The position numbers were made by a program, and so were the translations under genes. 64,000 bases of DNA from Linnemannia hyalina (lineage: Eukaryota; Mortierellomycota; Mortierellomycetes; Mortierellales; Mortierellaceae), in contig JAHRHY010000003.1 of assembly GCA_019671135.1 (NCBI GenBank), positions 2,046,001-2,110,000 of the forward strand, in the 5' to 3' direction. The notes under the pieces were generated by a model. The model searched no databases. It was not told the origin of the DNA and saw only the letters and a program-made list of their open reading frames with translations. Shown one piece after another: positions 49,790 through 64,000 of this stretch (positions are counted from its first letter, which is position 1; every line of letters starts with the position of its first letter).

Positions 49790-52766
49790 ATGGCTGAACT
49801 GAGCGAAATCGACATCGACTCCATCATCGAGAGACTTCTCGAAGGTAAAAATACATCCATATCAACAACAACAACAGACACTCCATCCAGTCTCGGCTAA
49901 TCAACCAGCAACGAGAACTATCTTCGCTTTCATCCACCTGCGCTGCAACCACATTTTTTCGTGCCTTGCATCTTGCACACAAACACCCGCCTCTCCTCGC
50001 ACTCTGCACCTTACACAAACAACCACGGACCAGGAAAAGAGCATACAATACGAGTACTGTACAAACATACACACGCATAAAAGCACACGAACACGGCAAC
50101 CACTCACGCCACCGTTATCATCTTCGACCACGACACAACCAGAGAAAGAATACATACACGCAGCCAACATACACACACACGACCAGTCCGACAAGAACAC
50201 AATTGACCGACACCGACCCATATCCACATCAACAGATATAGTTCCACCACCACCACCATGCTCTCTCCTGAACCCCCCTTCTCCTTCTCCTTGTGTTGGT
50301 TGTTGCAAAAGACCTGGCGGCAAGAGCCCGCTCTGTCAAAAAGAACAAAAAACCGCACTTGTCGTTTTTTTTGGGTCTTTGCCTTTATTGCCTTTGTATA
50401 TTATTATTTTTTGCTCAGTATCTATCACCCTCCTTGTGATAATGAAATAATGCCAAGGGAACGCATTGTCTTCAGAACGGAGGTGACGAAAGAACAAAGA
50501 GAAAAAAACACCATCTGAGTAATACAAAGGACGAAGTAGACGAGCACGACATTCCGAAAGTGAATCAACTGTTATCTGGAGTTTACCCTCTTTGGACCAG
50601 TCATCAACAAATAGCGACAAACGACATGTCTGTCGCACAACAACCAACAATGACGACGTACTGGCGGCGGCGTGCCAAAGCAGAATCTAGACTTTAACAG
50701 TTCGTTATTAACATTACATCCGTCTTTTTTTTCTCTCTCTCTCTCTCTCTCTCGCCCGCTCTCCTTTACTCCTTTCGACTCTACATAGTCCGTGGCTCTC
50801 GTCCAGGAAAGCAAGTTCAGCTCGCAGAATATGAGATCAAGTTTTTGTGCACAACTGCGCGTGAGATCTTCATCAACCAACCTATCCTCTTGGAGCTGGA
50901 GGCACCCATCAAAATCTGCGGTACGGTCATGACCTTGTTTATCATTTTCCTTTTTTTTATTTTGGTTTCTCCTCTTCTCTCTCACTATCAGCCTTCTCGC
51001 TGTGACCGAGTAGCAGTCTGTCTGTCTGTCTGTCGTGGACTGCGCTCTAACATAAAGAGGGGGAAGACGCCTTTTTTTATATGTGTTGTCTATGCAGGAA
51101 GGAATGGAGTTGATGTGTTCTGACACCTTTTTCTCGCTCTGCCGATGCCTATATTTTGCCACTTATAGGTGATATCCATGGACAATACTACGATTTGCTC
51201 CGCCTCTTCGAGTACGGTGGTTTTCCACCCGAGGCCAACTATCTGTTTTTGGGAGATTATGTCGATCGTGGAAAGCAGTCGTTGGAGACAATCTGCCTGT
51301 TGCTCGCCTACAAGATCAAGTACCCCGAGAACTTCTTCATCCTGCGAGGAAACCACGAGTGCGCCAGCATTAACAGGATTTACGGATTCTATGACGAATG
51401 TAAGATCTCATTTTCTCTGGGAAAGCAAGGCCTGGAGAAACTAGAACAGGAGGAAAGAACGAGGAGACAACAAGGAAGCAAAGAGTGAGCGAGACAGATC
51501 AAAGTGTGGGCACCTGGAGAAGAAAGCAGCCGAATTTTTGTCTGAACACCTGCCTGTCCTCCCGCCGTTTCACGCCTTTGGTGTTGCCAAAGGACTTGAA
51601 AAAGGAGGCACAGGGGGGAAAAGAGGAGCTAACAATACTCCTTTTCTAAAGTGATCGGGTGCTTTTCATTGTGGTTGAAAGAACTTCAAGGAGGACTCTT
51701 ACCAATTGGCACTCACTAACAACTTTACGAATGATCCTTATCGTGGATTGACTCTATCGTAGGCAAACGTCGTTACAACATTAAGCTGTGGAAGACATTT
51801 ACAGACTGCTTCAACTGCCTGCCAGTAGCGGCCATTATCGACGAAAAGATTTTCTGCATGCACGGAGGTCTTTCACCCGATCTGTTGAACATGGAGCAGA
51901 TTCGCCGTGTAATGCGCCCAACGGATGTGCCCGATACTGGCTTGTTGTGCGATTTGCTCTGGTCTGATCCCGACAAAGATATCACTGGGTGGAGCGAAAA
52001 CGATCGCGGAGTCTCGTTCACATTTGGACCAGATGTGGTCAGCCGATTCTTGCAGAAGCACGATATGGATCTTGTCTGCCGTGCCCATCAGGTCGTCGAG
52101 GACGGATACGAGTTCTTTGCCAAGCGCCAGCTCGTCACCTTGTTCTCCGCACCCAATTACTGCGGCGAGTTCGATAACGCCGGAGCTATGATGAGCGTCG
52201 ACGAGACCCTGATGTGCTCGTTCCAGGTAACGATCACATTTTAGTTACTGAGATGTCTGTTTGGTTCTGTAGGTATCAAGGAGTCGGTTACTAGAATATC
52301 CTTAACTTATAACCTTTTGCTTCCCCTCATTTTACCCTCGCCCACATAGATCTTGAAGCCAGCGGAGAAGAAGCAAAAGTACTCATATGGTAAGGACTTT
52401 ATTCAAGGACACACATTCCAAAACATGGCCCTGCTGGCATATGAACATGCGCACGAACCGGACATGCAAACTTACGTCTGACTCTCTCTCTCAAATTTTG
52501 TGTATAATAGGAAAAAAGTAAAGGCAGGGTCAGGATAGCAAAGGGCCGGTAAGGCAGAGCACGAGAAAAAACCGGATGGAACTTTGGGGCATAAAAAACA
52601 ATGGCCTGCTCATGTTGCATTGCGTACGGATCGTCTTGCAGGAGGACTCACAACTGTCCTTGTATATTTCTTCTTTTTCTTCTTTTTCTCTCCAGTCTGC
52701 ATTTTTTGTCACCTCAAGGAGTACGCAACGGCAAGGACATCACAGGGCATATTGAGCGATTCATAA
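49790..52766 (+). CDS. Serine/threonine protein phosphatase PP1 catalytic subunit (Glc7 type)
   Basis: Six exons: 49790-49844, 50789-50920, 51169-51399, 51763-52226, 52350-52389 and a last one probably at 52696-52766, giving about 330 residues. [84 protein letters not shown] and [19 protein letters not shown] identify PP1; all metal ligands are present. PP1 removes phosphate from Ser/Thr with targeting subunits in glycogen, cell-cycle and splicing control. The end is odd. After [12 protein letters not shown] the expected Gly-rich, PVTPPR-type tail is absent. The splice to 52696 gives [16 protein letters not shown] and onward; other acceptors (about 52645, 52719) give different tails. AATAAA at 52765 overlaps the stop, so the transcript must end near here. 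Intron 1 is 944 nt, the longest called in the window. Confidence 0.9.
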
Positions 52767-52770
52767 TAAA
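52765..52770 (+). terminator. AATAAA overlapping the PP1 stop codon
   Basis: The polyadenylation hexamer shares two bases with the proposed TAA stop of PP1. The convergent Rai1 gene ends at 52850, leaving only 83 bases between the two coding ends. Confidence 0.45.
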
Positions 52771-52849
52771 GTTGGTCAACGACAAAAAAATGCAACTTTC
52801 TTTTCTCAGAGACATTGTTATATGAAACGTTGATGCCCTACCAACGGTG

Positions 52850-55421
52850 TCAGAGTTTATTCTTGCTATTCAGGAAGCGTTCTGTAAGGAATGAGGGACC
52901 CTTGCCCATACACTCGACTTCGATGGCCTTGTAAGGGGGCGCCCACCGGATTGTGTACGAAACTTCAGGGTCGTCGACTTTGATCTGTTTGCGGAGGAAG
53001 TTGAGGACGGCGTCCAAAAAATTGATACATATCGTCGTGTCCTACAAAAGTAACAAGTGGGGGGGGGGAGAAGGTGTTAAGAGAGGCAAGAATGTATGCA
53101 CCGAGGAGTGTGAGAACGAGAGGGAGGGAGAGAGAGAGTGCTGAAAGGTTTGACTTACCCATGCGCCATCTTTCCCACGCACGAGCCTCGGGATTTCCAT
53201 GGTCTTGAAGGTCTCGACCGTGACCACATTGCCGTCGTCGTCTCGGAAGCCCACAATGATGGTTGGAATTCCTGGAAGGAACGACTGTGCCCAGAACTTT
53301 AGCAGCTTGTGCCTAGAAAGAGGGAGAGAAGCGAAGGCGAGGGCGAGTCAATCAGAGATTTAAGCGTAGGGCCGGGGACGACTGGGGAGGGGTGGTGAAC
53401 TTTTTTTTTGGGGGGGGGGAGGACGTACCGTTCAAAGTTGTTTTGTTCTCGGGCACTCGAGATTACGCGTGAGGTCTTGAGTTCGATGTAGTTTGAGAGT
53501 GGGTTGTGAGGCGGTGCTTTCTTGGGCTCTACTTTCGCGGACACCCCCAAACACGAGCACAAAGCACAAATCACAAATCACAAATAAGAGAGTGAGAGAG
53601 AGTACATGAGTCAAAACATGTTGTCGTACAACATTCACACAGGCCTATCTGCAAAATACATGCGCAGTGCATGTCACTATATCTCACCTGAGGTACAGTC
53701 GACTTCTGCGCCCATGATGATACTGTTCTTGCCGATCTTCGTCCGGGCCACGGTACAATACTGCAGATTGGTGTCGACTATCCCGTCCAAACGACCTGTC
53801 AGTTCTGGATCTTCCAAGTCGATCTGATACGTCATCCCTGCCGTCAGTTCATCTACCTCCTCCTCCTCCTCCTCCTCCTCCTCCTCCTCCTTTTTCTCTT
53901 TCACGCCGTCTTTCCCATCACTATCCCCAGCCTGGTCCTCGACGCGCCCCTGTGTATCTGACGACAGGCCAACAACATCACCTTCAGGCTGTCGTCCTTC
54001 CTCCTGCTGACCGAGCCTGGTGACTTTACTGAGAGGAACACTATCAGTTAAAGACGACAGCGATGCGCCACGTTTCTTGGTCTTGGTTCTGATCCTTCGC
54101 AGTTCCGAGACAGGTTTAGAGATATTACAGATGGTCTCGAATCGGTACCCCCAATAGGACATCAACTTGTGTCGATCGTTCGATCCTGCGGCATTCTCTC
54201 GGCGCTCTGTCGAAACGTGTTCTTCTATGTATCTATTGTAGGAAGATGGGTTGTTGTTGTTGTTGTTTTTTTGGATAGTATGGAACATATGAGTTGTCAG
54301 ATATCTATTTGACAGAGTGTTTTTTTCCAGCCCAGAGCAAAAATATAACGAGAGAGAGAGAGACTTACATAGATCCGTTGTAGAGTGTGGCGCCCATCTC
54401 CCAAGGCTCGTTCCTGGTATAGGGCGTGCACATGATCTTTGTGAGAAGACCTCTGTAACATATGAAATCTGCCTGTGTCATACTTGCGGTCTGCTGCGGT
54501 TGCTCCTGCCTCTTGTCGTCTTGTTCTTGTTGTTCTTGTTCTTGTTGTTCGCGATCCCGGATGCAGATAAGAGCATCCAGCAACGCGTCCATATGTTCGT
54601 CCACCATCAAGTCCCGCGTGATATACTTGTCATAGTTCACCGACAAGTTGTTGGGCTTTGTCAAATCCGGTGGGAAGTAATATTTCTACTCCCATTAAAC
54701 GAAAAAGAAGAAAAACCTTTGATTAATTTAAAAAAAATAAAAATAAAAATAACCATTCATCCACAGAATATCCCCCCTTTTTTTTTTTTTTTTTGCAAAC
54801 GTTACGTACCAATTGCGAATCGTCCATGACAAAATTCCGTTTCTCGTCATAAGAAAAGCTCCCGATCTCGGTGGGCTGTCGAAAAGGCGCACACTTGACC
54901 TTGAACCGGTCTAGTGGTTGGACAGGGAATTGGAGTTCGGAGAATGTCTCCTGTTGGTGTTGTTGATGGCGTTGATGTTGATTGTGGTGGTGACGGTTCG
55001 GGTAGGTGTTATTGGGATGGTGTTGCTGCTTCATCGATTGGATAGGGAAGGGTGGTGGTTGACCAGGAACAAGGCGAATTGGTGGAGGTGGTGGTCGTGG
55101 CCCTTGTGGATGGTGGTGCGACGGTGTTTGGTGACGATGTTGTTGCTGCTGTTGATAGTGTCGTGGAGGCTGTGGGCGTTGGGGATAGTGTCTACGATCG
55201 TGCTGTCCTGGCGGGTACACGTCTTCTGGCCCTGTCGTTCGATAGGCGTGGCCATCATATGGACCGCCAACTTGGCCTTGTTGATGATAACCTTGACGCT
55301 GTCCTGAAGGAGACCCACTGGCGGACCAGTTGCTATCCCCATATCCCGAAACTCCGTCAGAACCTCGTGTCTGCGACGCATCTTCATAGCGTTGACTTCC
55401 TTGCGACGGTGGTCGTGACAT
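52850..55421 (-). CDS. Rai1/DXO-family RNA decapping nuclease
   Basis: Six exons on the minus strand: 55421-54810, 54685-54369, 54232-53688, 53528-53429, 53312-53159, 53041-52850, giving 639 residues in phase. The family removes aberrant caps and degrades 5' ends in the nucleus, partnering Rat1/Xrn2. Catalytic features: GYRFETIC, GRLDGIVD, then GAEVDC (Glu486, Asp488) and YIELKTS (Glu507, Lys509), the metal-binding ExD and ELK motifs; the C-terminal block SYTIRWAPPYK follows. The first 150 residues are a His/Gln/Pro/Gly-rich disordered extension, absent from yeast Rai1 (387 residues). A low-complexity insert with a run of Glu sits in the middle of the domain before VDELTAGMTYQIDLEDPE. The gene is convergent with PP1 and its AATAAA overlaps the last codons. 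Confidence 0.92.
53862..53893. repeat. TCC triplet repeat coding for polyGlu
   Basis: A run of CTC/TCC triplets on the plus strand encodes the Glu run inside the Rai1/DXO domain on the minus strand. Confidence 0.8.
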
Positions 55422-55551
55422 CTCTCTTGCTAATCAGTTTCTCGTCGTGAATGTTGAATGTCAAAACATAAAAACCAAATGGTTCAACCGTGCCCCACAG
55501 TTTCTTTTAAATACATGGGATAACTAACAGTCACTATATTAGGGTAAAAAT

Positions 55552-58421
55552 CTAAAAAATGCTGCCGAGCGCGTCGAACCATCCAAGGATGCCGGCGTCC
55601 GTGAGGACATAGGCTCTGAACTCCTCTAAGGTAATAAACCCAGGCTTGGAAGGGTTCGGGATAGCACTGAACGTCTTCTCGACCATCTCCTGGATAGCAT
55701 CCTGGGAGATCGACTCCATCACAGGGAACGTGCTCGAAAAGAACGACGGGTTCGCATACGATCCTGCTGGTGCCGACGACGACGACGCGTACGACTGGTA
55801 AGGAGTTCCTAGAGACGGCCGCCGGACCTGTCCATCTGTGCTCCTGCTCATCTCTTCTGAGGTATGCATGTCGTACACCACAGGCGACGAGGAAGATCCT
55901 GAAACTTCCTGGGGATAGCCGTATCCACTGCCATGATGACCAAGCGCTGAGGAGTGTGTTGCCGTGTGAGAGCTGAAGCCGTAAGGTGCCGAGGATGCCG
56001 AGCGATAGTGGGGACGGTCCCAGGCGAGGTTGATGTTGGAGACAGAGACACTCCTAGGGTGTGGTGAGGAAGTAGTAGCTGGGAGTGGTTGGTCTTTCCT
56101 GGGTCTGCTTGAGCTACTTGAGCTCCCCTCGTCTGGGACATTGACAGAGGCTGACTGTCTAGACTGTGAGGCTGTCGACGGAGAAGAATTGGCCGTAGGG
56201 GTCACCGCAGACGTCCGAGAAGCAATGGTCGGCAGACTACTCGATCCTGTCGCTACAGACGAGCCCTGGGAGCTGGCAGAATGTGGTGAGAGCGAGTGTG
56301 TCTCTGCTACCGACCACCCGCTGTTATCAACTCCTGAATCCTCCGCGTCGCTCAAGTCACTGGTCGGTTCCTGACCTGCGGAAACGGGTGACACAAAGAC
56401 TGGCGAGTCATCCTCAAAATCATTGTCCTGCTTGTAGTCGGGCGTTGATAGCGCATCTCCCTCTTCATCGTCGGCATCAGCATCAGTGTCTCCAGCAAAC
56501 TCATCCGATCCAACAAGACCGTACGCTCCAGGCGGAAGGGTTCCCATTTCGGTCGATCGGCGCTGATTCAATATCCGCTCCTCGTTGCCTTGCACTCTCT
56601 CAGTTCCGTCTGCTGACGCCCCAGGGGAACCTGACGACGATAATGAAGTAGTCGGCGACGCGGAAGAGCTGTCGTCATCGGGAGAGGTCGGCCAATCTGC
56701 CAACAGAGAATCCTGCTCTCGACTTTGGGTTGGATCGTCCAATGATCCATTCTGGCCTCCGTGATGTTGGCCGTTACCGGTGCTGGTGTTCCTGACTCCA
56801 ATCTCACGCGGGATCGGTGCTGTAAAGGTTGCAGAGATGGGCATTCCTGGCTGGTACTCAAAGTTGTTGATTAGGTCAGTTTCCATAGTCTTGACAACGT
56901 CCCGAATGAGTTCCATCGACAAATAAAAGTAAGCCTTGAACATCTCGTGCAGCTCCTCGCGTGAGATGTAACCATCGCCATCCAAATCGTATCCCTGAAA
57001 TGCAACTAGGTTGAGGTAACAGTCAGAGTCAGTTGTACTCGTTATAGTATACGAAACGAACGTCTCAAATGCTATCTCAAGATCTAATGCTTACATGTGA
57101 TCTTCTCCTCAAAGTTGCCCTTGCAGAGAACACTGAGTCCGCAGGCCATTTCTTTGAAGCTGATAGTCTCGTCGTCATCCTGGTCAAAAAACCGGAATAT
57201 CCGGTCGGTAATGAGGTTCTTCTCCAGTCCAAGGGGCCCAAGTGCTTGTTCAAAAGTCAGTCGAGTAATGCCGCCTCCATCCTGATCCAGGGTCGATAGT
57301 GAGAGATACTGGCTGTACATGGCGTCAAGTTCCACATTGTCGACTAGATGGTTACAGAGAATTTTGAATGTCAGTGACTGATACAAATGTAAAGGTAAAT
57401 AATCATGCAGTCTAAATGCACTTGTAAAACCACTCACAGTGAGTCTTTTGTAATAAATCCTGCAGCATGTGGTCAGGTGTTGATGTGTTTCCTTGAGGGA
57501 TTCCAGGGTAAAATGGAGGTAGTTTCTTTGTCCGGCTGTTGGCCAATGGTGGGATTGGTATCCTGATCTTCATGAACACATGGGATTTGATATGAACCTC
57601 GGCTGCTTCACATCCCTCGCATAGATCGTAATCCTGACAGTTGGCGCACTTGTACCGGAGTCCACGGATGGGAACCGTCCGACAGTTGTTGCAGGTAATG
57701 CCACCTATATTGCGAGGGCCCTGGGTTAGTAACCACATCGGACAAAGCACAGTATTCCCGAATGTTGTATCCTGTGCCAAGTACACTTACGGTGAATATG
57801 ACCTTCTATCGTCGAATGTTACAAGGAAACGAAACGTCTGTCAGAAACGCACATTCAAGCGTGGCCACATCTCATTATACATGCCCTCTAATAAGTTATA
57901 CCTTTAACAGCTTGGTCCTCCGCAATCGCGTAGAGTAGGTTCATAAGCTGCAGGCCGTCATGCTTGTTGTCGCCCATGTCATCCATCCGAAGGCGCTCAT
58001 AACCGTCCTCATCCACTAATGCCGAGTATTCGTGGTCGGTGGTATCTCCATCGTCGTCGGAATCGTCTCCATGACCTCTTCCACGATATGTCTCGTCACC
58101 CGAACTACTTGCTTCACTATGGTAATGTCGATTGTCTTCCGGGCGGGCCCCTGTCGGTGGAGGTGCTTGTCTCTGAGGACCTGGTCGACGAGTGGCATTA
58201 CTCCGACGAAGCCCCTGGCCTCCTGAACTAGACGACGTCGTAGCTCGATTGGTGCTATTGTTCTGCCGCCTTCCCGCTGTCCGACGAGTGTTTCTAGAGC
58301 TATTGTTGTTCCTCCGTTGAGCAGGCGGCCATACCCAATAGGAGACATAGAGAAGAGCGCCACCGGTGACGAGTCCGAGTAAGAGGAACGGGATGGGGCT
58401 GGGAGTGCTAGTGCTCGACAT
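55552..58421 (-). CDS. Membrane-anchored ZZ zinc-finger and EF-hand protein
   Basis: Five exons on the minus strand: 58421-57902, 57805-57791, 57704-57438, 57343-57095, 57005-55552, giving 834 residues. Exon 2 is a 15-nt microexon (EGHIHR with split end codons), placed exactly where ZZ domains begin with HRGITC. Order: transmembrane helix at about 11-32 (PFLLLGLVTGGALLYVSYWVW); an Arg/Ser/Asn-rich linker; a ZZ finger at about 178-225 (C-x2-C ... YKCANCQDYDLCEGCE); EF hands with loops DQDGGG, DQDDDETISFKE and, at 357-368, DLDGDGYISREE. A 350-residue Ser-rich tail follows, ending in a hydrophobic block (FRAYVLTDAGILGWFDALGSIF). ZZ plus EF-hand proteins are seen in fungi but are little studied. 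A calcium-responsive scaffold on an organelle membrane is inference; which organelle is unclear. Confidence 0.85.
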
Positions 58422-58725
58422 GGTTCACTCCTTTTTTTATGCGCAAAGTGATATGTGTGTCTCTGCTCTAGGGAAGATTGGAATGGTCGAGGCAAAGGGG
58501 TCCTGAATTGTAATGTGTGCTTCTATGGCGAGGATGTGTCTGTTGGAACGGATGGCTCGAGAGGAAGAAGGGGAGCATGAATGTGCGCGATCAAGAGAGA
58601 GTGCTCCAACTTGACCTGAACTCCAAGTGGGTCGACAGTCACATTTCTTTGTTCAACTCGAACAAACTTTGCTTGATCAGCTTTGTTTTTGCACCTTTCA
58701 TTCACATTCAACCCTTCTTCAACTC
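58422..58725. promoter_or_regulatory. Shared divergent promoter region
   Basis: Only 304 bases separate the start codon of the ZZ/EF-hand gene (minus) from that of the AAA ATPase (plus), so both promoters must lie here or overlap the genes. No specific factor site was identified. Confidence 0.5.
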
Positions 58726-62346
<3,621 letters not shown>

Positions 62347-62411
62347 ACCTCCAAATGAAGCCAATCATATACCCTCCTTCCTCAATATTTTTTTCTTTGT
62401 AACTTGAGCAG

Positions 62412-62417
62412 TTTATT
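62412..62417 (-). terminator. Likely polyadenylation signal of the TMEM198-like gene
   Basis: TTTATT on the plus strand reads AATAAA on the minus strand, 111 bases past the stop codon of the TMEM198-like gene, between two convergent genes. Confidence 0.4.
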
Positions 62418-62527
62418 ATATTAGAAAGGTATGAAGAAAAGATTGATATACAAGTAAAATATGCAAGAGGTGCAAAGTAGATCCAAGGAAATATGAAGAG
62501 ATGTACAAAGCGTCCACCGGGTTCAGC

Positions 62528-63409
62528 TTAATGGCGACGACGGAACATGCCGAAGCGAGAAGGCTTCTCGGTGTAAACAACTTCGCCGTGAGGAGGTGGG
62601 GCACCTGAGGCGGGTCGGAAGTTGCGGCGACCGAACCAGCGGAACTGGACAATCATACCAAGGATCGCCAAGACGATAAAGGTCGCCAAGAGGGCGTACT
62701 CTGCTCCCGAAAGATTGCCGACACGATTCTGAACGTTGTTCTTGGAGTTGAAGAAGGAGTCGGCCTCGGAGATGAAACCGGTTTTCGCAAAGAAATCGAC
62801 ACCGGCAATGAACGAGTAGGCGCCCAAGATGGCCGAGCCGATAATGACGGTTTCCTTCTCACGGATGAAGCCAACGATGAATCCGACGACTGCAAGGACC
62901 CCCAGCAAGATGGCACGACCGGTCGACGAGTGGATGAGACCGCCCGCCTGCCAGCCCAAGATCCAGAGACCCAGCGAGTAAAGAGCCATGGCGCCCAGGA
63001 TGGCGACACCAAGACGCGAGCAGCAGACGAGGAGAAGGCCTCCCAAGATACCGACGACGATGGAGATGACGAGCAAGAGGGTTTGAGAGGTGACGCCGCC
63101 GTTGACCATGCCGATGTAGGAGATGTTTCCGAAAAAGTAAAAGCCGATGAGGAACATGCAGACGCGGAAGAAACGGACACCGAAGAAGCAGAGGATCAGA
63201 CCCAAGACGATGAGAATAGCGCCGGCAATACCGGCCTGTACGGAGAGGTTGTAGGGTCCATCGCTGGCAGAGCTCAGAGTGTCTTCGGCGTCCTCCTTGA
63301 TGGGAGCTGCTTGGGCCATGAAGTTGAGGAAGGTTGAGAGGATGAGGACGAGGTAGAGGGGTGCGCACCGAAGGGTGGAGCGCACTCTTGTGGATATGGC
63401 TGTCGACAT
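62528..63409 (-). CDS. Multi-pass membrane protein, TMEM198/DUF4203 type
   Basis: Single exon of 293 residues from the ATG at 63409. A signal peptide (LYLVLILSTFLNFMAQAAP, cleavage near residue 36) is followed by a short acidic segment, then seven hydrophobic helices rich in Gly and Leu: AGIAGAILIVLGLILCFFGV, then one after each of the short loops to ALLATFIVLAILGMIVQF. The spacing of helices and the FFGVRFFRVCMFLIGFYFF block match the TM198/TM7SF3 family (DUF4203), found widely in fungi. The cytosolic tail is short and basic (RRNFRPASG, MFRRRH), which would keep it inside. Function in fungi is not established. The gene is intronless and convergent with the AAA ATPase, 181 bases apart. Confidence 0.85.
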   Translation of the reverse strand: MSTAISTRVRSTLRCAPLYLVLILSTFLNFMAQAAPIKEDAEDTLSSASDGPYNLSVQAGIAGAILIVLGLILCFFGVRFFRVCMFLIGFYFFGNISYIGMVNGGVTSQTLLLVISIVVGILGGLLLVCCSRLGVAILGAMALYSLGLWILGWQAGGLIHSSTGRAILLGVLAVVGFIVGFIREKETVIIGSAILGAYSFIAGVDFFAKTGFISEADSFFNSKNNVQNRVGNLSGAEYALLATFIVLAILGMIVQFRWFGRRNFRPASGAPPPHGEVVYTEKPSRFGMFRRRH

Positions 63410-64000
63410 TTTCTTTTTATTTGTGTGTAGGTTTTGTGTGTTGTTGGAAAGAGGGGATGAAAAGAGAAGTGAAGAAGAAAAGAAAAAAGTGGAGGAGGGC
63501 CTCTTTATATTTCCTGTAAAGTCAATGAGCAAAAATGGATTAAGGTCAAAGTGGGATAAAGTGGGATGATGAAAGGGTTTGCAAGAAAGGGAGTTGAGGA
63601 CGTTTGTTTGTTTGTACTAGAGGAGAGAGCAGCCAGGGGGCCTTGGAATGATGTCAACCCATTGGTCGGACAAGCAAATGCTACTAAGGAGCAGGAGGTT
63701 GTTGTTGTTATGCTCTCGGTCCAGATGGATTAATTCAAGGGTACCCTCGTTTGTAATCCGTGTTTGTGTGTTGGTTGGCCCTTCCTATTCGTGCTTGTTT
63801 TTTTGGTATGCAGTTTTGCTGTTTGCACCCTTCACGCTTGAAGTACTCTTGGTCATCGCTGCTGTATCGACAGCATGATCCACCTTAGACTTAAAGCCCA
63901 TGTTCATTCGAGTTCAAACAAAATAGGTGGTGCAATGGGACCTGATTCGCCTGGCCGCATCGTCTTCAGGAACGGGCCTTTCTCCATTTGTCTGTCTATT
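63410..64000. other. Upstream region of the TMEM198-like gene
   Basis: A purine-rich stretch at 63445-63500 (CT-rich in the sense of the minus-strand gene) probably marks its leader. Nothing further is supported up to the window edge. Confidence 0.5.

Overview
The window is nuclear DNA of a filamentous fungus. Genes carry several short spliceosomal introns (about 35-250 nt, GTAAGT-like donors, CTAAT-like branch sites), and there is a chitin synthase, a GPI-type wall protein and glutamine/asparagine-rich regulators. Three things point to an early-diverging lineage rather than Dikarya, with Mortierellomycota (Mortierella/Linnemannia-like) my best guess: an MT-A70 methyltransferase-like protein, an AFG2B/SPATA5L1-like AAA ATPase and a tyrosine-kinase-like kinase. 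That is inference from gene content; no search was run. All exon joins below were derived by hand from splice signals and reading-phase continuity.

Layout. 1-724: 3' end of a serine-rich protein (+). 725-7705: about 7 kb with no supportable gene. 7706-12180: class IV-like chitin synthase (+). 13112-15782: GPI-type low-complexity surface protein (+). 16159-21238: large C2H2 zinc-finger regulator (-). 23092-24515: short-chain dehydrogenase (-). 25043-25589: unrecognised four-exon small protein (-). 26384-28098: PP2A catalytic subunit (-). 29343-31001: DUF202/VTC1-like membrane protein (-). 32168-34201: MT-A70 methyltransferase-like protein (-). 34408-35487: HAD-like protein (-). 35725-37737: methylmalonate-semialdehyde dehydrogenase (-). 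37738-41953: about 4.2 kb without a supportable gene. 41954-46658: kinase-ankyrin fusion (+). 46777-47618: frame-broken coding-like segment. 47715-48986: mitochondrial DUF2358/C6orf136-like protein (+). 49790-52766: PP1 catalytic subunit (+). 52850-55421: Rai1/DXO decapping nuclease (-), convergent with PP1. 55552-58421: membrane-anchored ZZ/EF-hand protein (-). 58726-62346: tandem AAA ATPase (+), divergent from the ZZ/EF-hand gene. 62528-63409: TMEM198-like multi-pass membrane protein (-).

Functionally this is an ordinary core-genome neighbourhood: wall synthesis, signalling phosphatases and a kinase, RNA and nucleic-acid modification, and mitochondrial metabolism. No cluster or mobile element was recognised. 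The points most worth following are the DPPL-bearing MT-A70 protein, the natural Glu-to-Gln change in the second Walker B of the AAA ATPase, the kinase-linker-ankyrin fusion, a 15-nt microexon, a coding-like stretch broken by two single-base shifts, and the unrecognised 99-residue protein.
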